A stretch of 64,000 nucleotides of DNA from Fragum whitleyi (GCA_948146395.1 OX411543.1:22816526-22880525); one strand, 5' to 3'. Positions 22,640 to 34,024 are shown, numbered from the stretch's first letter. Translations and numbers: made by a program. Notes: generated from the sequence alone by a model not told the origin.

Positions 22640-23205
22640 TATCATTTGTAGCGTCTTTTTATATTTAACTTAATTGAAGCTATATTTGGTGACGGCCAAA
22701 TATGAAATATAAAAAAAATTAAGACGTGCTTCACAAGGTCATTTACATTGTGGGAGGAGAATTAGCGTCATTAATTTGTCATCTGGACTCTCACTAGTTT
22801 GTCCATTTATGGTCCATTTGTACTTAATGTCCTTTTAAATGTTTCTTTTCAATTGTCCACTTTGAAATTAAAGCCAGTGTTTGATTTCGATTAAGGGTTG
22901 GCGATTAAATTTTCTTTCACAAAGAAAAATCGGATCGACATTTTATATAGTTTCCGAAATTGGTAGATCCCACATTGACTATTTCTTGTAAATATCTTGT
23001 TTAATAATCTTAGTAATGCGATTTGATCTTTAAGTAAGGAGCTGCAAGCTAGACACGTGTAAGTTAAGTCTGAATTTAAGAAATCTGCAAATGATGTCCG
23101 AATCTATGTTAATCCGAATTTGCATGCCTACATGTATCCTCGGCGTAATACAAAAACGTGTGTCCGGGGATCAAGATAAGAGGGTGTGATATCATTCGAA
23201 AATCT
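22640..23205. other. Non-coding stretch
   Basis: No gene or repeat is recognised. A short inverted pair agctatatttggtgacgg / ggccaaatatgaaatat lies near 22677-22712. Confidence 0.4.
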
Positions 23206-23209
23206 TTAT

Positions 23210-23352
23210 TTCACAATGAAACCCTATGTTGTGGGTACTAATTTGAAACGTCTCTGGGAGACGTTTTAAATGAGTACCAACATTATAGGGGTAAAGTAGC
23301 GAATTTTAAACATTCAAATTCGAAAACCAAAATACCCCCTTCATCTGTAGCA
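23210..23352 (+). mobile_element. Family C MITE
   Basis: The palindrome (ccctatgttgtgggtactaa / gagtaccaacattatagggg) is centred on gtctctgggagac. The tail is taccccccttcatctgtagc. Confidence 0.7.
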
Positions 23353-23497
23353 CTGCAGTGTCCACTGCTAGGGGGTCATTTATCTCATAACTGCCAACTG
23401 ACTGACGCCCACCATTTATTATAGTAACACATTTTTATTCAATTAGTACTTGGCTCCCACATGAGTCTGGACTATTTAAAATTACTGAATTCGGTAT

Positions 23498-23736
23498 AAT
23501 CCCCGGATTCGATCCCCGACGGCGGCAATCAGTATTTCCGACTATTTGTCTCTCACCAATGGGTTGATAACAGTTGTCCTATGTGAGATAGTAGCTGGAG
23601 GCTAGGAAAAGGATGTGATGGTTGTACAGGTGAGGGAAAAACCAGGAATCCATTGTTAGGTTCTCCAGCCGCCGCGATATAACTTAAAAGAATTTGAAAG
23701 TGGCGTTAAACTCCATTCAATCAATCAATCAATCGA
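23498..23736 (+). mobile_element. tRNA-derived SINE, 5'-truncated
   Basis: It begins inside the tRNA head (B box ggattcgatcccc, then gacggcggc). The body follows (gaggctaggaaaaggatgtg, ctccagccgccgcgatataa) and ends with ggcgttaaactc and a (caat)n tail. The same family is at 28094, 34291, 41896 and 47787. Confidence 0.85.
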
Positions 23737-23819
23737 TGTAATCCTATACTCAGAGGTACAGTTAGAGGTGATATTTTGGATTTTAGATCAAAGTATTTTA
23801 TATTTAATGGTGATAGTAC

Positions 23820-23948
23820 ACATCCTATATTGTTGGTAAACAATTGAATCGTCTAATCGAGACTATTCCAAAGAGTTCCTATAAGATAGGATTTCATTGA
23901 GGATTACCTTGATCTAAAACTAGAAACCTCCCTCTATTTGTTTAGCTC
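23820..23948 (+). mobile_element. Family C MITE, diverged
   Basis: The palindrome remnant (tcctatattgttggtaaaca / agagttcctataagatagga) carries gtctaatcgagac at the centre, followed by the tail cctccctctatttg. Confidence 0.55.
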
Positions 23949-23949
23949 T

Positions 23950-24875
23950 GAAGCAAACCGGCGTCACACCTATTCGACATTTCTCATTGGGTTTAAGTAT
24001 GCCATGATAGATATAGCTCGAACGGACTTGCTTACAAATTCAGGTTTAGGAGTTATTGAGAAATGTGTACAATTTCGTTAAAACGATGTGAATGGGAATC
24101 GTTAAAGTTATACTTGTCAGGCGCTGGTCAATCAATCGTCTATGAAGTAGTGTTTAATCTCTAACTTTTCCCTTAAGTGAAAACTCGAAAAATAATATCT
24201 ATAAAAAAAGAAACTTTGCTTGACTAATAATAGTACTTAAATGCATTCATATAAGAGCCTGGGCCACTACATTTTTAAGTAAACTTTTATGGACGCATGG
24301 ACGGTCGCATGAAGGGACGCACGGACGGAATCATACTTCACTGACTCTTCGAAACAACAATAGCCCGATGGCTTTCCGACCAATGGATCAATAAAACAAA
24401 AACTCAAAAATATTCCACCATTGCATAAAATCCGATTAAGGAACGTTTTAAAGTGAATCAGGCCAATAAAAAGGGCGAAACATGTATCTCTAACTAGATA
24501 TTATTGCGTTACAATCAGATTCCAAAAATATTACAAAACTACTGATTTTTGCGACCCCCTAACGCTACGATAGGCAACCTGCCACGGTGAAATCGCTGCG
24601 TTCTTCGGCTATAATAGGTTTGAATAAAGATAAATCACGGATAAACACACTGTTTTATGATTTCTGATATAGCAAACGTGTTAGACCCACCCAAAAACTT
24701 ATAAACAATGTCTACAGAAGATCTTTTGTGATAGAAATTCTTAACTTGGATAGGAATTTTGGATATCACGCCATACTCGCTACACTTTTCATGCTACTCA
24801 GGATATTTTTCATTGATTCTTTGACACAAAACATACTAAGATGATGATCTGATCGAAGTTTTCAGATTTTGCTTG
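23950..24875. other. Non-coding stretch
   Basis: No gene is seen. At 24292-24330 a ggacgcatggacggtcgcat string resembles the 5' part of Helitron-like repeats. Confidence 0.35.
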
Positions 24876-24879
24876 AATT

Positions 24880-25115
24880 TAGAAGCATCTGTTAGTTTGT
24901 GAATATATAAGAATATATTCTAAAACTTGTATGTATAATCTATGAAAGAGAAGGAATAACAATCGCTAATTTCGTTCACATTGAACGAAACTAGCGATAT
25001 TGTAAATTACCCCCTCTCTTCTTTGAATTTCATTTAAAATTCATTTATCCACATTTTATGTTCAATTTCATTCAAAATTCATTTAAAAGTCATGAAATGC
25101 GTAACTAAGGTATAA
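24880..25115 (-). mobile_element. Family A MITE fragment
   Basis: It retains the hairpin (aatcgctaatttcgttcaca to gaacgaaactagcgatattg, about 24960-25015) and the left part in reverse. The ends are lost. Confidence 0.6.
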
Positions 25116-25148
25116 AAAGAGGGTAAAACGTCAAACCTACTAAAGCTA

Positions 25149-25558
25149 ATTAACAACATCGTGAAATTGACAAGGTGAAACATTTTAAAATTGATTTTAG
25201 AAAGAAACTGGATGAGTGTGACGAGTGAGTTTTGAGTGAAGTTAAAGGAAGGTTATCCGATACCGCTAACTTTGTTCAGGATGGGCTAATTTAGCGATAT
25301 TTCTTACCTCCATTTGATTATATATGCATACAAGTTGTAGACAGCTTACAATTTGAATTATATCAGTGTAATCGCGATTTTTTCTAGCTATATATATTTT
25401 GATTGTAGTTGTTAATATAATCTTTTGTGTGTGTGTGATTGAGAGCGGTTTTTGAATGGTTTGAGTAAGTGTTTTTAAATGAATGAATGAAGCGCTGAGT
25501 GAGTGAAAAAGAGAGGTTTTGATCGAGATGAATGTCAATTACACGATGTTTGTTACTG
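25149..25558 (+). mobile_element. Family A MITE
   Basis: Nearly full length, from ttaacaacatcgtgaaattg to acacgatgtttgttactg. The hairpin is eroded. The two copies at 24880 and 25149 are head to head. Confidence 0.82.
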
Positions 25559-25559
25559 T

Positions 25560-26160
25560 ACTCACTCCTACATTTATAACACGAAACACGTCATACATGT
25601 ATTTTGAAATTGCCAGATATCTTACCTTACCTACATGACTTTGCGAATATTTGATCATTTGTTTACATATTTCATGACCTAACAATTTCTCATCATTTTG
25701 AAGTCGATCTTACACAGCTTAACACCACTTGAATTTCAAAAATCACGTTTCTTGTTGACATGTGAGAAATTCAAGCCGGTACCAGAATGTATTTTAAACT
25801 ATTTTATCATAATTCGTAAAAAATAGTAATAAAAGCTCTCCAACAGCCATTTGACATATTTCAACAGGTTTTTCACCCCAAGTTGTAGTACAAAACTAGA
25901 CTGTTTCGTGCTTGTTTTTTTTCTCCGGTAGATACACTGGTGGTGCTTTCAATATAATTTATATCCGAACTGTCAAGCATTTTGTCTGTGTTTTTCTATT
26001 GATATTGGAATATTTAGCTACCATTATAATTCAATTATGATTGTCATTTTATATCATTCACAGTAGAATTGGCAATAATATAAGATTAATCGTTAAATAC
26101 CTACCTTACACGATCAATAATATTACCAATACAAGGGTTTGATACTGATTACTTTTTGTC
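25560..26160. other. Non-coding stretch
   Basis: Nothing is recognised beyond AT-rich sequence. Confidence 0.4.
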
Positions 26161-26162
26161 TC

Positions 26163-26345
26163 TAGCCTGGAGAACGAATTAGCCTGAAATACAACAGGTC
26201 CTCCCTGACAACAACAGGTCCTGCATGAAAACTATGTTTGATTTTAAGCAATTTAATGGATAAATTACAAGGAAAACATTGTTGGAAATGAAGAAATTGC
26301 ATTTGAAAAGCAATTTCTTCTTTTTCTACATTTTTTTCCATATGG
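26163..26345 (-). mobile_element. Family F MITE, aggacctg subfamily
   Basis: It has two caggtcct motifs, then a hairpin (gaagaaattgc / gcaatttcttc, 26288-26318). It is the reverse of 4545-4745. Its right side joins a truncated Helitron-like repeat. Confidence 0.65.
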
Positions 26346-26349
26346 TAAT

Positions 26350-26752
26350 GCGAAGGCAATATCATTGGAATACCCTTAATCAGTCTAAAGAAAATTATTG
26401 TGATTGGATGAGAAATATTTATTTTATGGGCGGAGGTTATTTCTCTGTATATTTTAGTGGAAACTTTGAAAATCATTTTCTCAGAATGTAATTGATGGAT
26501 ATCAACCAAATTTCACTGGAATGATCCTTGAGTGACCCTCAATAAGTCTTCCAAAAATTATTGTGATTGGATGAAAAATATGTTTTTTTTATAGGTGGAT
26601 GTCATTTCTCTATATGTTATATAGTGGAAACTTTGAAAATCATTTCAACATCAGTAGAACCCAAAATATCTAAAAATCTAGTCAAAACTTTGATTTGTAA
26701 TAACAAGAAGTTCAAGCCTGTGGAGCGACTCAAGCCATTCATGGCTTTCTAG
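26350..26752 (+). mobile_element. Helitron-like repeat, 5'-truncated
   Basis: Two units of the 164-bp repeat (marker ggcggaggttatttctctg) lead to the terminal block ending aagccattcatggctttctag. The end has a 6-bp stem (aagcca / tggctt) directly before ctag, the arrangement of Helitron 3' ends. It is closely similar to the end of 46576-47597. Confidence 0.7.
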
Positions 26753-27388
26753 TTTCAAAACTGGAAGGATTTGATATACATTGAAGAAAAAACAGAAATT
26801 CCGTGTATTAAGCAATTTCTTTTTTCTTTAAGCTGCCCACAGTAATTTGCAGTCTCTTAATCAATGTTAATGTATATTGAATTCACGGTTGTTATTCTTC
26901 GAGAAAACTGTTTGCACTATTTTGTGATCCTGATCGCAGGGCAGAATTCAAACTTTGAAAAAATTGAATTTTCAATTCATTCTCTCAAGTCTAAGAAGAT
27001 TATTATACCTAAGGCTAGTTTATACCAGGATCTCTCAATATAATGCTGTTCAATGTATGGGACTTTCGGGGTTAATTGACATTATTATGTAAATTACTTT
27101 GCCATTTAAACATTTAAATACGGCGTATTAAATAAAGCGACTCATCTAAAAGTGGTTAAAGAATCTCAACATCTGACTGCATAAGTTATGAAGTAAAGAG
27201 ATGATAAAGGAAACGCCTATACTTGGTTTATTAAATGCAACTAAATATCCGCCCAAACCCTTACTCACAATAATTGACCTTTTGTTCCACTATGTTTCTC
27301 CGATCGCTGGGTGTTTCTAAAGGGTCTATTTCTGTTCGGAGACTCATTTCAAATGCGCTTATATGTCGAATTCCAATATTTTTACATA
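26753..27388. other. Non-coding stretch with a family O piece
   Basis: The stretch 26893-26945 (gaaaactgtttgcactattt, gatcgcagggcag) matches family O. Nothing else is recognised. Confidence 0.4.
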
Positions 27389-27390
27389 TA

Positions 27391-27630
27391 CAGTTATGAA
27401 CATCGAGAAATTGACAAGATTAATGATTCTGGAATGATAGTAGAATGAAACCGAATAAATGGGTAGAGACAGTTTTCGGTGAAATTAAGGGGAGGTAATT
27501 CAATATCGCATATTTTGTTCAAGATGGAAAAATAAGAGACATTAATTACCTCCCTTTAAAAATATATATGCCTACTTTTCATTTTTTGTGTGATTATGGA
27601 CCAATCAGACCAAGCAGATTTTCTAGATGA
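27391..27630 (+). mobile_element. Family A' MITE, left half
   Basis: It starts cagttatgaacatcgagaaa after TA. The hairpin lies at 27488-27555, and the subfamily block (gattatggaccaatcagacc) follows. The right half is missing. Confidence 0.75.
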
Positions 27631-27961
27631 ATGATGACAAATGATCTACATTTTAAGTGCAATAATTTCAGACCCATGCCAGGCTGCCTAAAACAAACAG
27701 CGTCGAATATTTTCACCCCTGTTAGATTTTCTTACATTTTACCTTACAAGCTAGATCGCTGTCATTTTTAACGTTTTTTTTTTCAAACAACCACACTTGG
27801 AATTATTATACAGCTCTTTGCTCTATTAAAGGGAAAATGCGAAGAAAACATTAGAACACACGTTAATTGATAGGTCACTAGTGCAAACACATTTACCGCG
27901 CAAGCAAATTAATTGTTTGGTATTTAATCCTTAATGTTGTTTTTATCTTGATGTTTCTTCA

Positions 27962-28093
27962 GTGCATGAAGCAACATTTCAATCCTCATTCAATTTCATT
28001 CTAAAAATCACACCAAAATCATTCACCTTTCAATTTCATAATGTTCTAAATTGTAGAAATTCGCATCATTTTCGCGATGTTACTAACTGTATT
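27962..28093 (-). mobile_element. Family A fragment, host of a SINE insertion
   Basis: It is the reverse of the family left end (aatttcattctaaaaatcac) and ends gatgttactaactgta. The SINE at 28094 is inserted at its right boundary. Confidence 0.6.
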
Positions 28094-28366
28094 GTCACCG
28101 TCACAGCGCAGTTGGTAGCGCGTCGGACTGTCAATATAAAGGCCCCGGGTTAGATCCCAGACGGCGGCACTCATTCTTTCCGACTATCTGTCTACCACCA
28201 ATGAGGTTGATAATCATAGACCTATGTTAAATAGCAGCTTTAGGCTAGGAAAGGGTATGATAGTTGCTCTGGTGAGAGAAATACCAGGGATCCATTGTTT
28301 GGTGCTCCAGCCGCCGCGATATAACTGAAAAATGTTGAAAGCGGCGTAAACTCCATTCAATCATCA
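28094..28366 (+). mobile_element. tRNA-derived SINE, complete, with 12-bp target duplication
   Basis: The tRNA head has an A box (agcgcagttggtagcgcg) and a B box (gggttagatccca). The anticodon position reads like tRNA-Asp (ctgtcaat). The body runs to ggcgtaaactccattcaatc. The direct repeat actaactgtatt flanks it exactly (28082-28093 and 28367-28378), showing target-primed insertion into the family A end. Confidence 0.88.
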
Positions 28367-28594
28367 ACTAACTGTATTATTTACAAGTTTCGGACTCTGA
28401 AACCCTAAGATGCTGCAGATGCATATTTCACATGTTATCGTGCACTTGAACTAGACATTTATACTAACCGACAAAAAACAAGCACTCTTAGACACACTTA
28501 GAAGTTCCCTACATTGATCCTTTTAATCTTCTGGTGCAGTGGTTAGATATCATTGAAGGTCAACGCAACTCTGGTTTCCTCGCGTTATTTGGTA

Positions 28595-29029
28595 CAGTTA
28601 ACATCATCGTGAAATTGACATGGTGAATGATTTTTAAATGGTTTTAGAGTGATATTGAATGAGTGTGTGAATCGACTTTCGAGTGAAAATTAAGGGAGGT
28701 AATCCAATGTCGCTTATTTTGTTTAACATGAACAAAATTATCAATATTGATTACCCCCCTTTTATACAATCATGCATACATGTTCTATAAATAGTTTCCC
28801 ATTTGTTCAAGAACATATCAGACCAGCATAATTTCAATTATTTAAGTGAAATTTCGAATTAATCTACGTATATTCATTTTGAATGTAGATATTGATCTTG
28901 CCTTTTATTATTTTTTGAGCGTTTTTAAATGGTTTGAGTGAGTGTAAGGAATGAATTTTTGGAGCGCTGAGCCAAGGATTATGGATGGTTTTGATGGAAA
29001 GAATGTCAATTTGATGATGTTAATACTTG
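28595..29029 (+). mobile_element. Family A MITE
   Basis: From cagttaacatcatcgtgaaa, flanked by TA, to tgatgatgttaatacttg. The hairpin lies at 28694-28760. Confidence 0.85.
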
Positions 29030-29107
29030 TACCTGATATTTTATATACCGGTACCAGTTTGACACTCAAGCTAATGGCTACAAGATATTCTGCGTAGTTA
29101 ATGAACT

Positions 29108-29455
29108 GGTAGGGCGGGGCTTAACCGTGACGTAATTTTGCGAGTTTACTTTTCAATACCATGGGTTCTTTCAAATTTAAGTCGGTCATCATCGTTAACG
29201 CGTTCAAATAACTGTGTCCTAAAACCTTAACGATTCACGCGCTTTGAGAGAGTGATCACATTTAATCGTTTTGGTTACCAATGCCTCGTAACTTCAGCTT
29301 GATTAAGCTGAAGTTACGAGGATTTGGTTACCAATACACGATTCAAGGTCTCGAGTTATTTATGTCGACTCTCTTTGGAAGTAGGTTATTTTAGATAAAA
29401 GCTGACTTCCCTTAACCTTTAGTGCAACGACCCGTTACCTAGGCTCCGCCCTGCC
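29108..29455. mobile_element. 348-bp element with GC-rich ends and a long hairpin
   Basis: The left end ggtagggcggggcttaaccg is mirrored by the right end ggctccgccctgcc. The centre is a hairpin with 30-nt arms (29271-29300 and 29305-29334; ttggttaccaat... and its complement, three mismatches) and a gatt loop. Its inner stem (acttcagctt / aagctgaagt) is built like family B but differs in sequence. Confidence 0.75.
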
Positions 29456-29539
29456 AGGACATTAATCATGGATAATACACGATAAAAAATTTATTTATAA
29501 TCGGTCGTGTGACAGCATAATTCGAGGGTTTAGCACAAT

Positions 29540-29582
29540 ACTAATGTAAGTGACTATAAATATATAGGCACTTACAACAGTA
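29540..29582. repeat. Short palindrome
   Basis: The arms tgtaagtg and cacttaca surround tataaatatata. See also 12895-12945. Confidence 0.45.
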
Positions 29583-29875
29583 TTGCTTTGACCCCTCTAT
29601 ATAACATTGATAGTCATGTATTGCTTTTTCCGCCTACAAATCCCACATTCGAATTTCTTTTATTAACAAATTAATAAGGAAAATGAGAGTACGTGCTTGC
29701 TGTATCTTTATAAGTAAAAATTACGTTAGGATTTTGGAATAACGGAGATAGGATTTCAAAGGTTTTCGTTCAATTAGTTAATCTTAAACAGCTAGAATAT
29801 ATCTTTTATTACCCAATTGACTAATTTAGAGATAACCGTATGTGATCTTTTTGTGTTTTAAATTGTACATAGGCA

Positions 29876-30038
29876 TTAAGGTATTGGAACCGTAATAGAT
29901 CCGCAATTTCGGCACCCATGAGCTTTCACAATGTTGACCGAGGTTTCCTAATGAAAATCATTAGGAAACCTCGGTTAACACTGTTAAAGTTCATTACTTC
30001 GGAAACGTTGCTAAACTATTACGGGCCTACTACCTTAA
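29876..30038. mobile_element. Family D MITE with TTAA flanks
   Basis: A palindrome from ttaaggtattgg to ctactaccttaa. The centre (gaggtttcctaatgaaaatc / attaggaaacctcggtt) pairs well. TTAA on both sides suggests a piggyBac-type target, though the ends do not otherwise look like known piggyBac ends. Confidence 0.8.
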
Positions 30039-30132
30039 AGAAAAATGTTATTTATAATCTTATCGTCAGAAAATTTTCAGATGTCTTCCTGATTATTTCT
30101 TTTTAGCCAATGAAATCGCCGATTACATTGAA

Positions 30133-30521
30133 GTTGTTAATATCGTGAAATTGACATTCATCTCAATCAAAACCTTTCTTAACCTCTCACTCGGCGTTCA
30201 ATTCATTCATTCCAACCACTCACTCAAACCGTTCAAAAACGCTCGAAATGACTGAAAAAGATAAGATAGAAATAAAATCTCCAAAATTCTTCAAAAAACG
30301 CTTGAAAGTTGTTCATTACGATCAATATTTCATTCAAAGCGATAATTCGGTGCACAAATATATTTTCGAATATTGATTTAAAAGAATCTGGTTAGCCCGA
30401 AAAGATAATCAATCATGAAAAAAAGTTGATGATTTCAAAGGGAGGTAATGAATTATCGCTAATTCCGTCCAATACGACCATTCATCCTACATGTGTATCA
30501 ATTTCACGGTGTCATTAACTG
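30133..30521 (-). mobile_element. Family A MITE
   Basis: Reverse copy, from gttaatatcgtgaaattgac to ttcacggtgtcattaactg. An internal deletion removes most of the left half including one hairpin arm. Confidence 0.78.
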
Positions 30522-30642
30522 TATTCCTCCTTAACTCAATTATGAAGTAAACAAAAGTATAGACTAAGTCCAGCCTGCGCATTGCCTGCTTTCTATTCTA
30601 TTTTTGGTGGAATATCTTCAGCTGAACTGGTTAAACAGTCAG

Positions 30643-30846
30643 ATACATCGTGAAATTAACGTTCGTCTCAATCAAACCCATTCTAAATCGCCCACTCAGC
30701 GCTCCAATCATTCACTCTAAACACTCACACAAACCATTCAAAAACGCTCAAATTTACTGAAAAATATGAGATCAACAACTACACTCAAAATGAATAAAAC
30801 AAGAAACAAATCGCGATTTCATTGACACAATTGAATTTTTAAGCGT
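30643..30846 (-). mobile_element. Family A fragment (right half)
   Basis: Reverse orientation, from acatcgtgaaattaacgttc to the cgcgatttcattgacacaat region. It is cut off where the forward fragment at 30848 begins. Confidence 0.7.
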
Positions 30847-30847
30847 G

Positions 30848-30945
30848 CAGTTAACAACATCGTGAAATTGACAAGGTAAATGATTTCGGAATGATTAAGG
30901 AATGAAATTGATTGAGTGTGTGGAGCGAGTTTTGAGTGAATTGTG
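30848..30945 (+). mobile_element. Family A fragment (left end)
   Basis: It starts cagttaacaacatcgtgaaa and runs to gcgagttttgagtgaatt. Unrelated sequence (gtgtgtgtatttgtagg) then follows. Confidence 0.75.
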
Positions 30946-31379
30946 TGTGTGTATTTGTAGGATTTTTGGTGAACGAACGTCGTTCACCAGTGTTATATAC
31001 CATGTCAGGAAAATCCTGTTGGATGTTAATACATTTGAAATAAAGTAGCGCCTCTTAAAATTCAAATTAGAATCTCTCAACATTTTTCTCCGCAAAATCA
31101 CTTTTTATTTCTTTAATGGCGTGTTTCTAGTTTTCTTTATCAAGTGAAGATAATGAAAATTCGCCTTGAAAAACACAATATGATCTTGCAATGTTTATCA
31201 AGGGAATTTTTGATCGGCGTAAGCTTGTCGAGAGTTTAAAGCAAAAACAAAGTTTGTGTCTAAACACCGAAGAGACAGATACGATGTTTTTGACCCAAGC
31301 CTTCGCTGGTGCAACTTGTAGTAATTAGCCGGAAATACGTGTTTATCTAGGTCATGTCCTCTTGAACTTACATTCGGCA

Positions 31380-31430
31380 ATACTCGGGCGATCTCCGACG
31401 GCTCCGAGTTAAATGTAGGTTACAGGAATC
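31380..31430. repeat. GC-rich imperfect palindrome
   Basis: The string actcgggcgatctccgacgg and the following ctccgagt pair at their ends, with a further cggccgagt at 31431. The role is unknown. Confidence 0.35.
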
Positions 31431-31751
31431 GGCCGAGTTGAGACGAATGACACATCAAGACACATTGTGTCATTAGAACGCGGTTTTACATAACTTTTCA
31501 ACTAGCGACAGTCAGTCTCGAGACGGGTTTTAAGAATGATTCGACATGTGTTTTACATGTACAACCTTTCTTGTATCTTTTATTTGAATAGGGGTGAACG
31601 TCGCTCTTAAGATTTTTCTGTAAAATTGCGTTGGCTGAAGTAGGGCTTATTCCCAGCGAAAACGTTTCGTATTCGTCTATCTCAGAAGCGAATATTGCCG
31701 AATACCAAATGCGACAGGCACGAGAGATATTTCATTGGGGCCATTCTACTT

Positions 31752-32065
31752 TGCATTTTTATGCCCCCGTGTCGAGAGATCGGGGGCATATTGTTTTACT
31801 CATGTCCGTCTGCCTGCCTGTCTGTCTATCCGTCTGTCCGTCCGTCTGTCTGTCCGTCCGTCCGTCTGTCCGTCCGTCTGTCCGAAAACTTAACCCGAAA
31901 ACTTAACCTTCGCCTTTTCTCCAAAAGTATTTGACATACAAAGCTGTACACCAAAGTCAAGGTCATGTGATAAGGTCAAGGTCATTTGACAAGGTCAAGG
32001 TCATCTGTCAAGGTCAAACTTTAAAAAAAACGCTGTTCCGGGGGCATTCGTGTTTCATTTCAATC
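31752..32065 (+). mobile_element. Non-autonomous repeat with GGGGGCAT ends and AGGTCA array
   Basis: It starts with a hairpin (atgcccccg / cgggggcat, 31761-31789). A (GTCC/GTCT)n stretch follows at 31804-31884. Four TCAAGGTCA motifs lie at 31957-32016, and the element closes with cgggggcattcgtgtttca. The layout (5' hairpin, GTCCGTC tract) is like other Helitron-like repeats here, but no CTAG end is visible. Confidence 0.55.
31957..32016 (+). promoter_or_regulatory. Array of four TCAAGGTCA motifs
   Basis: TCAAGGTCA starts at 31957, 31976, 31995 and 32008. The second and third are preceded by AGGTCA, giving AGGTCAAGGTCA (direct repeat, zero spacing). Such sites bind FTZ-F1/NR5A, ERR or GCNF-type nuclear receptors in animals. 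Function here is inferred. Confidence 0.4.
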
Positions 32066-32499
32066 TGTAAAACCATATCAATTCATTCAAAATTCTATTT
32101 GAAAATTAAATAAATGATAGGTAAATATTCAACCCTAGATATCACTCCAATTGACGAGTATATATTGCCGTGGTCAAGGGGGGGCCAGATCCGTCATGCA
32201 CTTGTTTACAATTCGACAGGCGGGTTTAGTTTTTAAATTATTCGGAAAAGTAATTGCTTTTTTTACAGAAATCATAAAAATCTTAATCGATGAATACAAA
32301 CTGGTTCCATCCTTTCCAAAATACGTTTAGAATTGGTTAACTACAGTTTAAGAAAAAACTAGCTCCGAGAAGAAAAGTCTAATATCAGCCGCAATACTGT
32401 AATAAGATATCTATAGTGAGTGATTTTACAAGCATCCAAACTCTTGAATGTAAACAATAGGTTCTCGTGCAAAAAATAAACCGACAATTGTAAGGATTC

Positions 32500-32600
32500 T
32501 TAATTCTTATTGGGAGGAAAGTCGGGAGGAAAAAAACAGGGTATTATACTTAAACTATTTGTTCATGTAATTATTACCTCCCTTTACAAAAATAAACTTC
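32500..32600. repeat. Possible eroded family A hairpin
   Basis: The strings ttattgggaggaaagtcggg and attattacctccctttacaa flank ttgttcat, like a damaged family A centre. It is weak. Confidence 0.3.
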
Positions 32601-32769
32601 TTAAATAAGCTTCTTATTGCTTTTGAAGTGGAAATTACGTTACAAAAATAATATTTATAAAGACTGTAAGTATGCAATTTACTATGAAGCAATTATTTAA
32701 TGTAAAAAGTTATACTTTAATTTCTAAACCTTAAACAGAAATTATCTATGAATTATACTAATAAGGCAC

Positions 32770-33015
32770 TAGACCTCCTGTAACCTATACTCGAATCCCA
32801 ACCCAGGCAGGAATTTTCAACTAGAAGTGAACTTGTAAAAAACCCAGAGGTAGCTTCGCGAGTATCGGTGCTTTACACTGGGCACAATTAATAACCAAGG
32901 AGGTCTTTTCGTAGAAGAGCTAGGGGCGTATGAACCCGGGTCTCCTCGTATCCGCTTCTTTCTCTCTCATGGTCCTTACCATATATGCCTAGAGCACGGA
33001 GGGACCTAAATCCTA
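32770..33015 (-). mobile_element. Diverged SINE, reverse orientation
   Basis: On the minus strand a B-box-like gggttcatacgcccc is followed by cccagtgtaaagcaccgata, and later tacctctgggttttttac. The middle matches, loosely, the core of the SINE at 33039 (ggtgtaaagcaccg). The family assignment is tentative. Confidence 0.4.
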
Positions 33016-33038
33016 CAAACACACACTTTAACCTATAC

Positions 33039-33335
33039 GACCAGCACGATTAGCTCAATTGGTAGAGCACCGGACTTCAAAACCATTGAAGTTCGACCGC
33101 GTGGGTTCGGTTCCCGGGCTGGTACACTAACAAAAACTAATTGTCTTTCGGATGAGACGTTAAACCGAGGCCCCGTGAGACGGTGCTTTACACCAAGCAC
33201 GTTAATGAACCATGGCGGATCTCAGCAGTAGATTCGTCATGTATCGTTGCACTATCCCCCGTAACAACTAACCGTCTTCTGGGGGGTCGCTCATATGGGC
33301 ATATGCTGCGGTAGAGACGATAAATAAACGGAAAT
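33039..33335 (+). mobile_element. Second tRNA-derived SINE family, 18-bp target duplication
   Basis: The head is gaccagcacgattagctcaa with an A box (tagctcaattggtagagca) and a B box (gggttcggttcccgg). The body contains ctttcggatgagacgttaaa, a conserved SINE core phrase in marine invertebrates. Perfect direct repeats (33021-33038 and 33336-33353, acacactttaacctatac) flank it. It differs from the (CAAT)n SINE. Confidence 0.85.
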
Positions 33336-33353
33336 ACACACTTTAACCTATAC

Positions 33354-34020
33354 CTAAATATTTCTCATCCTGCAGTGTTATAAAATTGAATAACGACATA
33401 AGTGTCAACCTCGGAAGTGGTTTTGGCTTCAGATATGATCAAAATGAATCTCTCAGGTTATGGTTCAAAATACTATTAATAAGTTAACAAATCATAACTT
33501 TAAACAATCAGTACAGTTCAGGACTGACTGATATTCATAGGTGTTTCTTTGGTTGATACTCAAAGACCTTTTCATCCTCTGAGAAGAAACAAAGATAGAT
33601 AAAAAAAAGTTAAAACAAATACAACAAATTTACTTGAAATAAGCTTAAACATGATAACAATTACTTTTGTAAAAACAAACACCATTGGATATAGGTTGAA
33701 GACAGTTTTAGATAGGATTAAATCGTTCTCTCCATTTATGTTTAATGAATAAATGTACCTATTTCAAGTGTGTAAAAGAAATTTTCACAGAGTAACGACT
33801 CATATTCTAACAAATATTTTTCTAACAGGATTTTCCCCATCTTTCCCTTTCTTTGAATTTGCATTGAAATTTCCGAACAACGGAAATTTTGTCAAGACAA
33901 TTCCCCCCCCCCCCCCTTTTTTAAATTATTTTTACATTCATAGTTTCTCTTTTCTAATTGAATTAAATATATAATTCTAGAATGCCATCAGGTTCGTTCA
34001 CCATCAGTACTTTCAGTGCT
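33354..34020. other. Non-coding stretch
   Basis: No gene is seen. A C17 run lies at about 33902-33918. Confidence 0.4.
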
Positions 34021-34024
34021 TTGA

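Noticed and set aside
31631..31934. Frames with CLSVCPSVCLSV repeats
   Set aside because: They are translations of the (GTCC/GTCT)n tract of a repeat.
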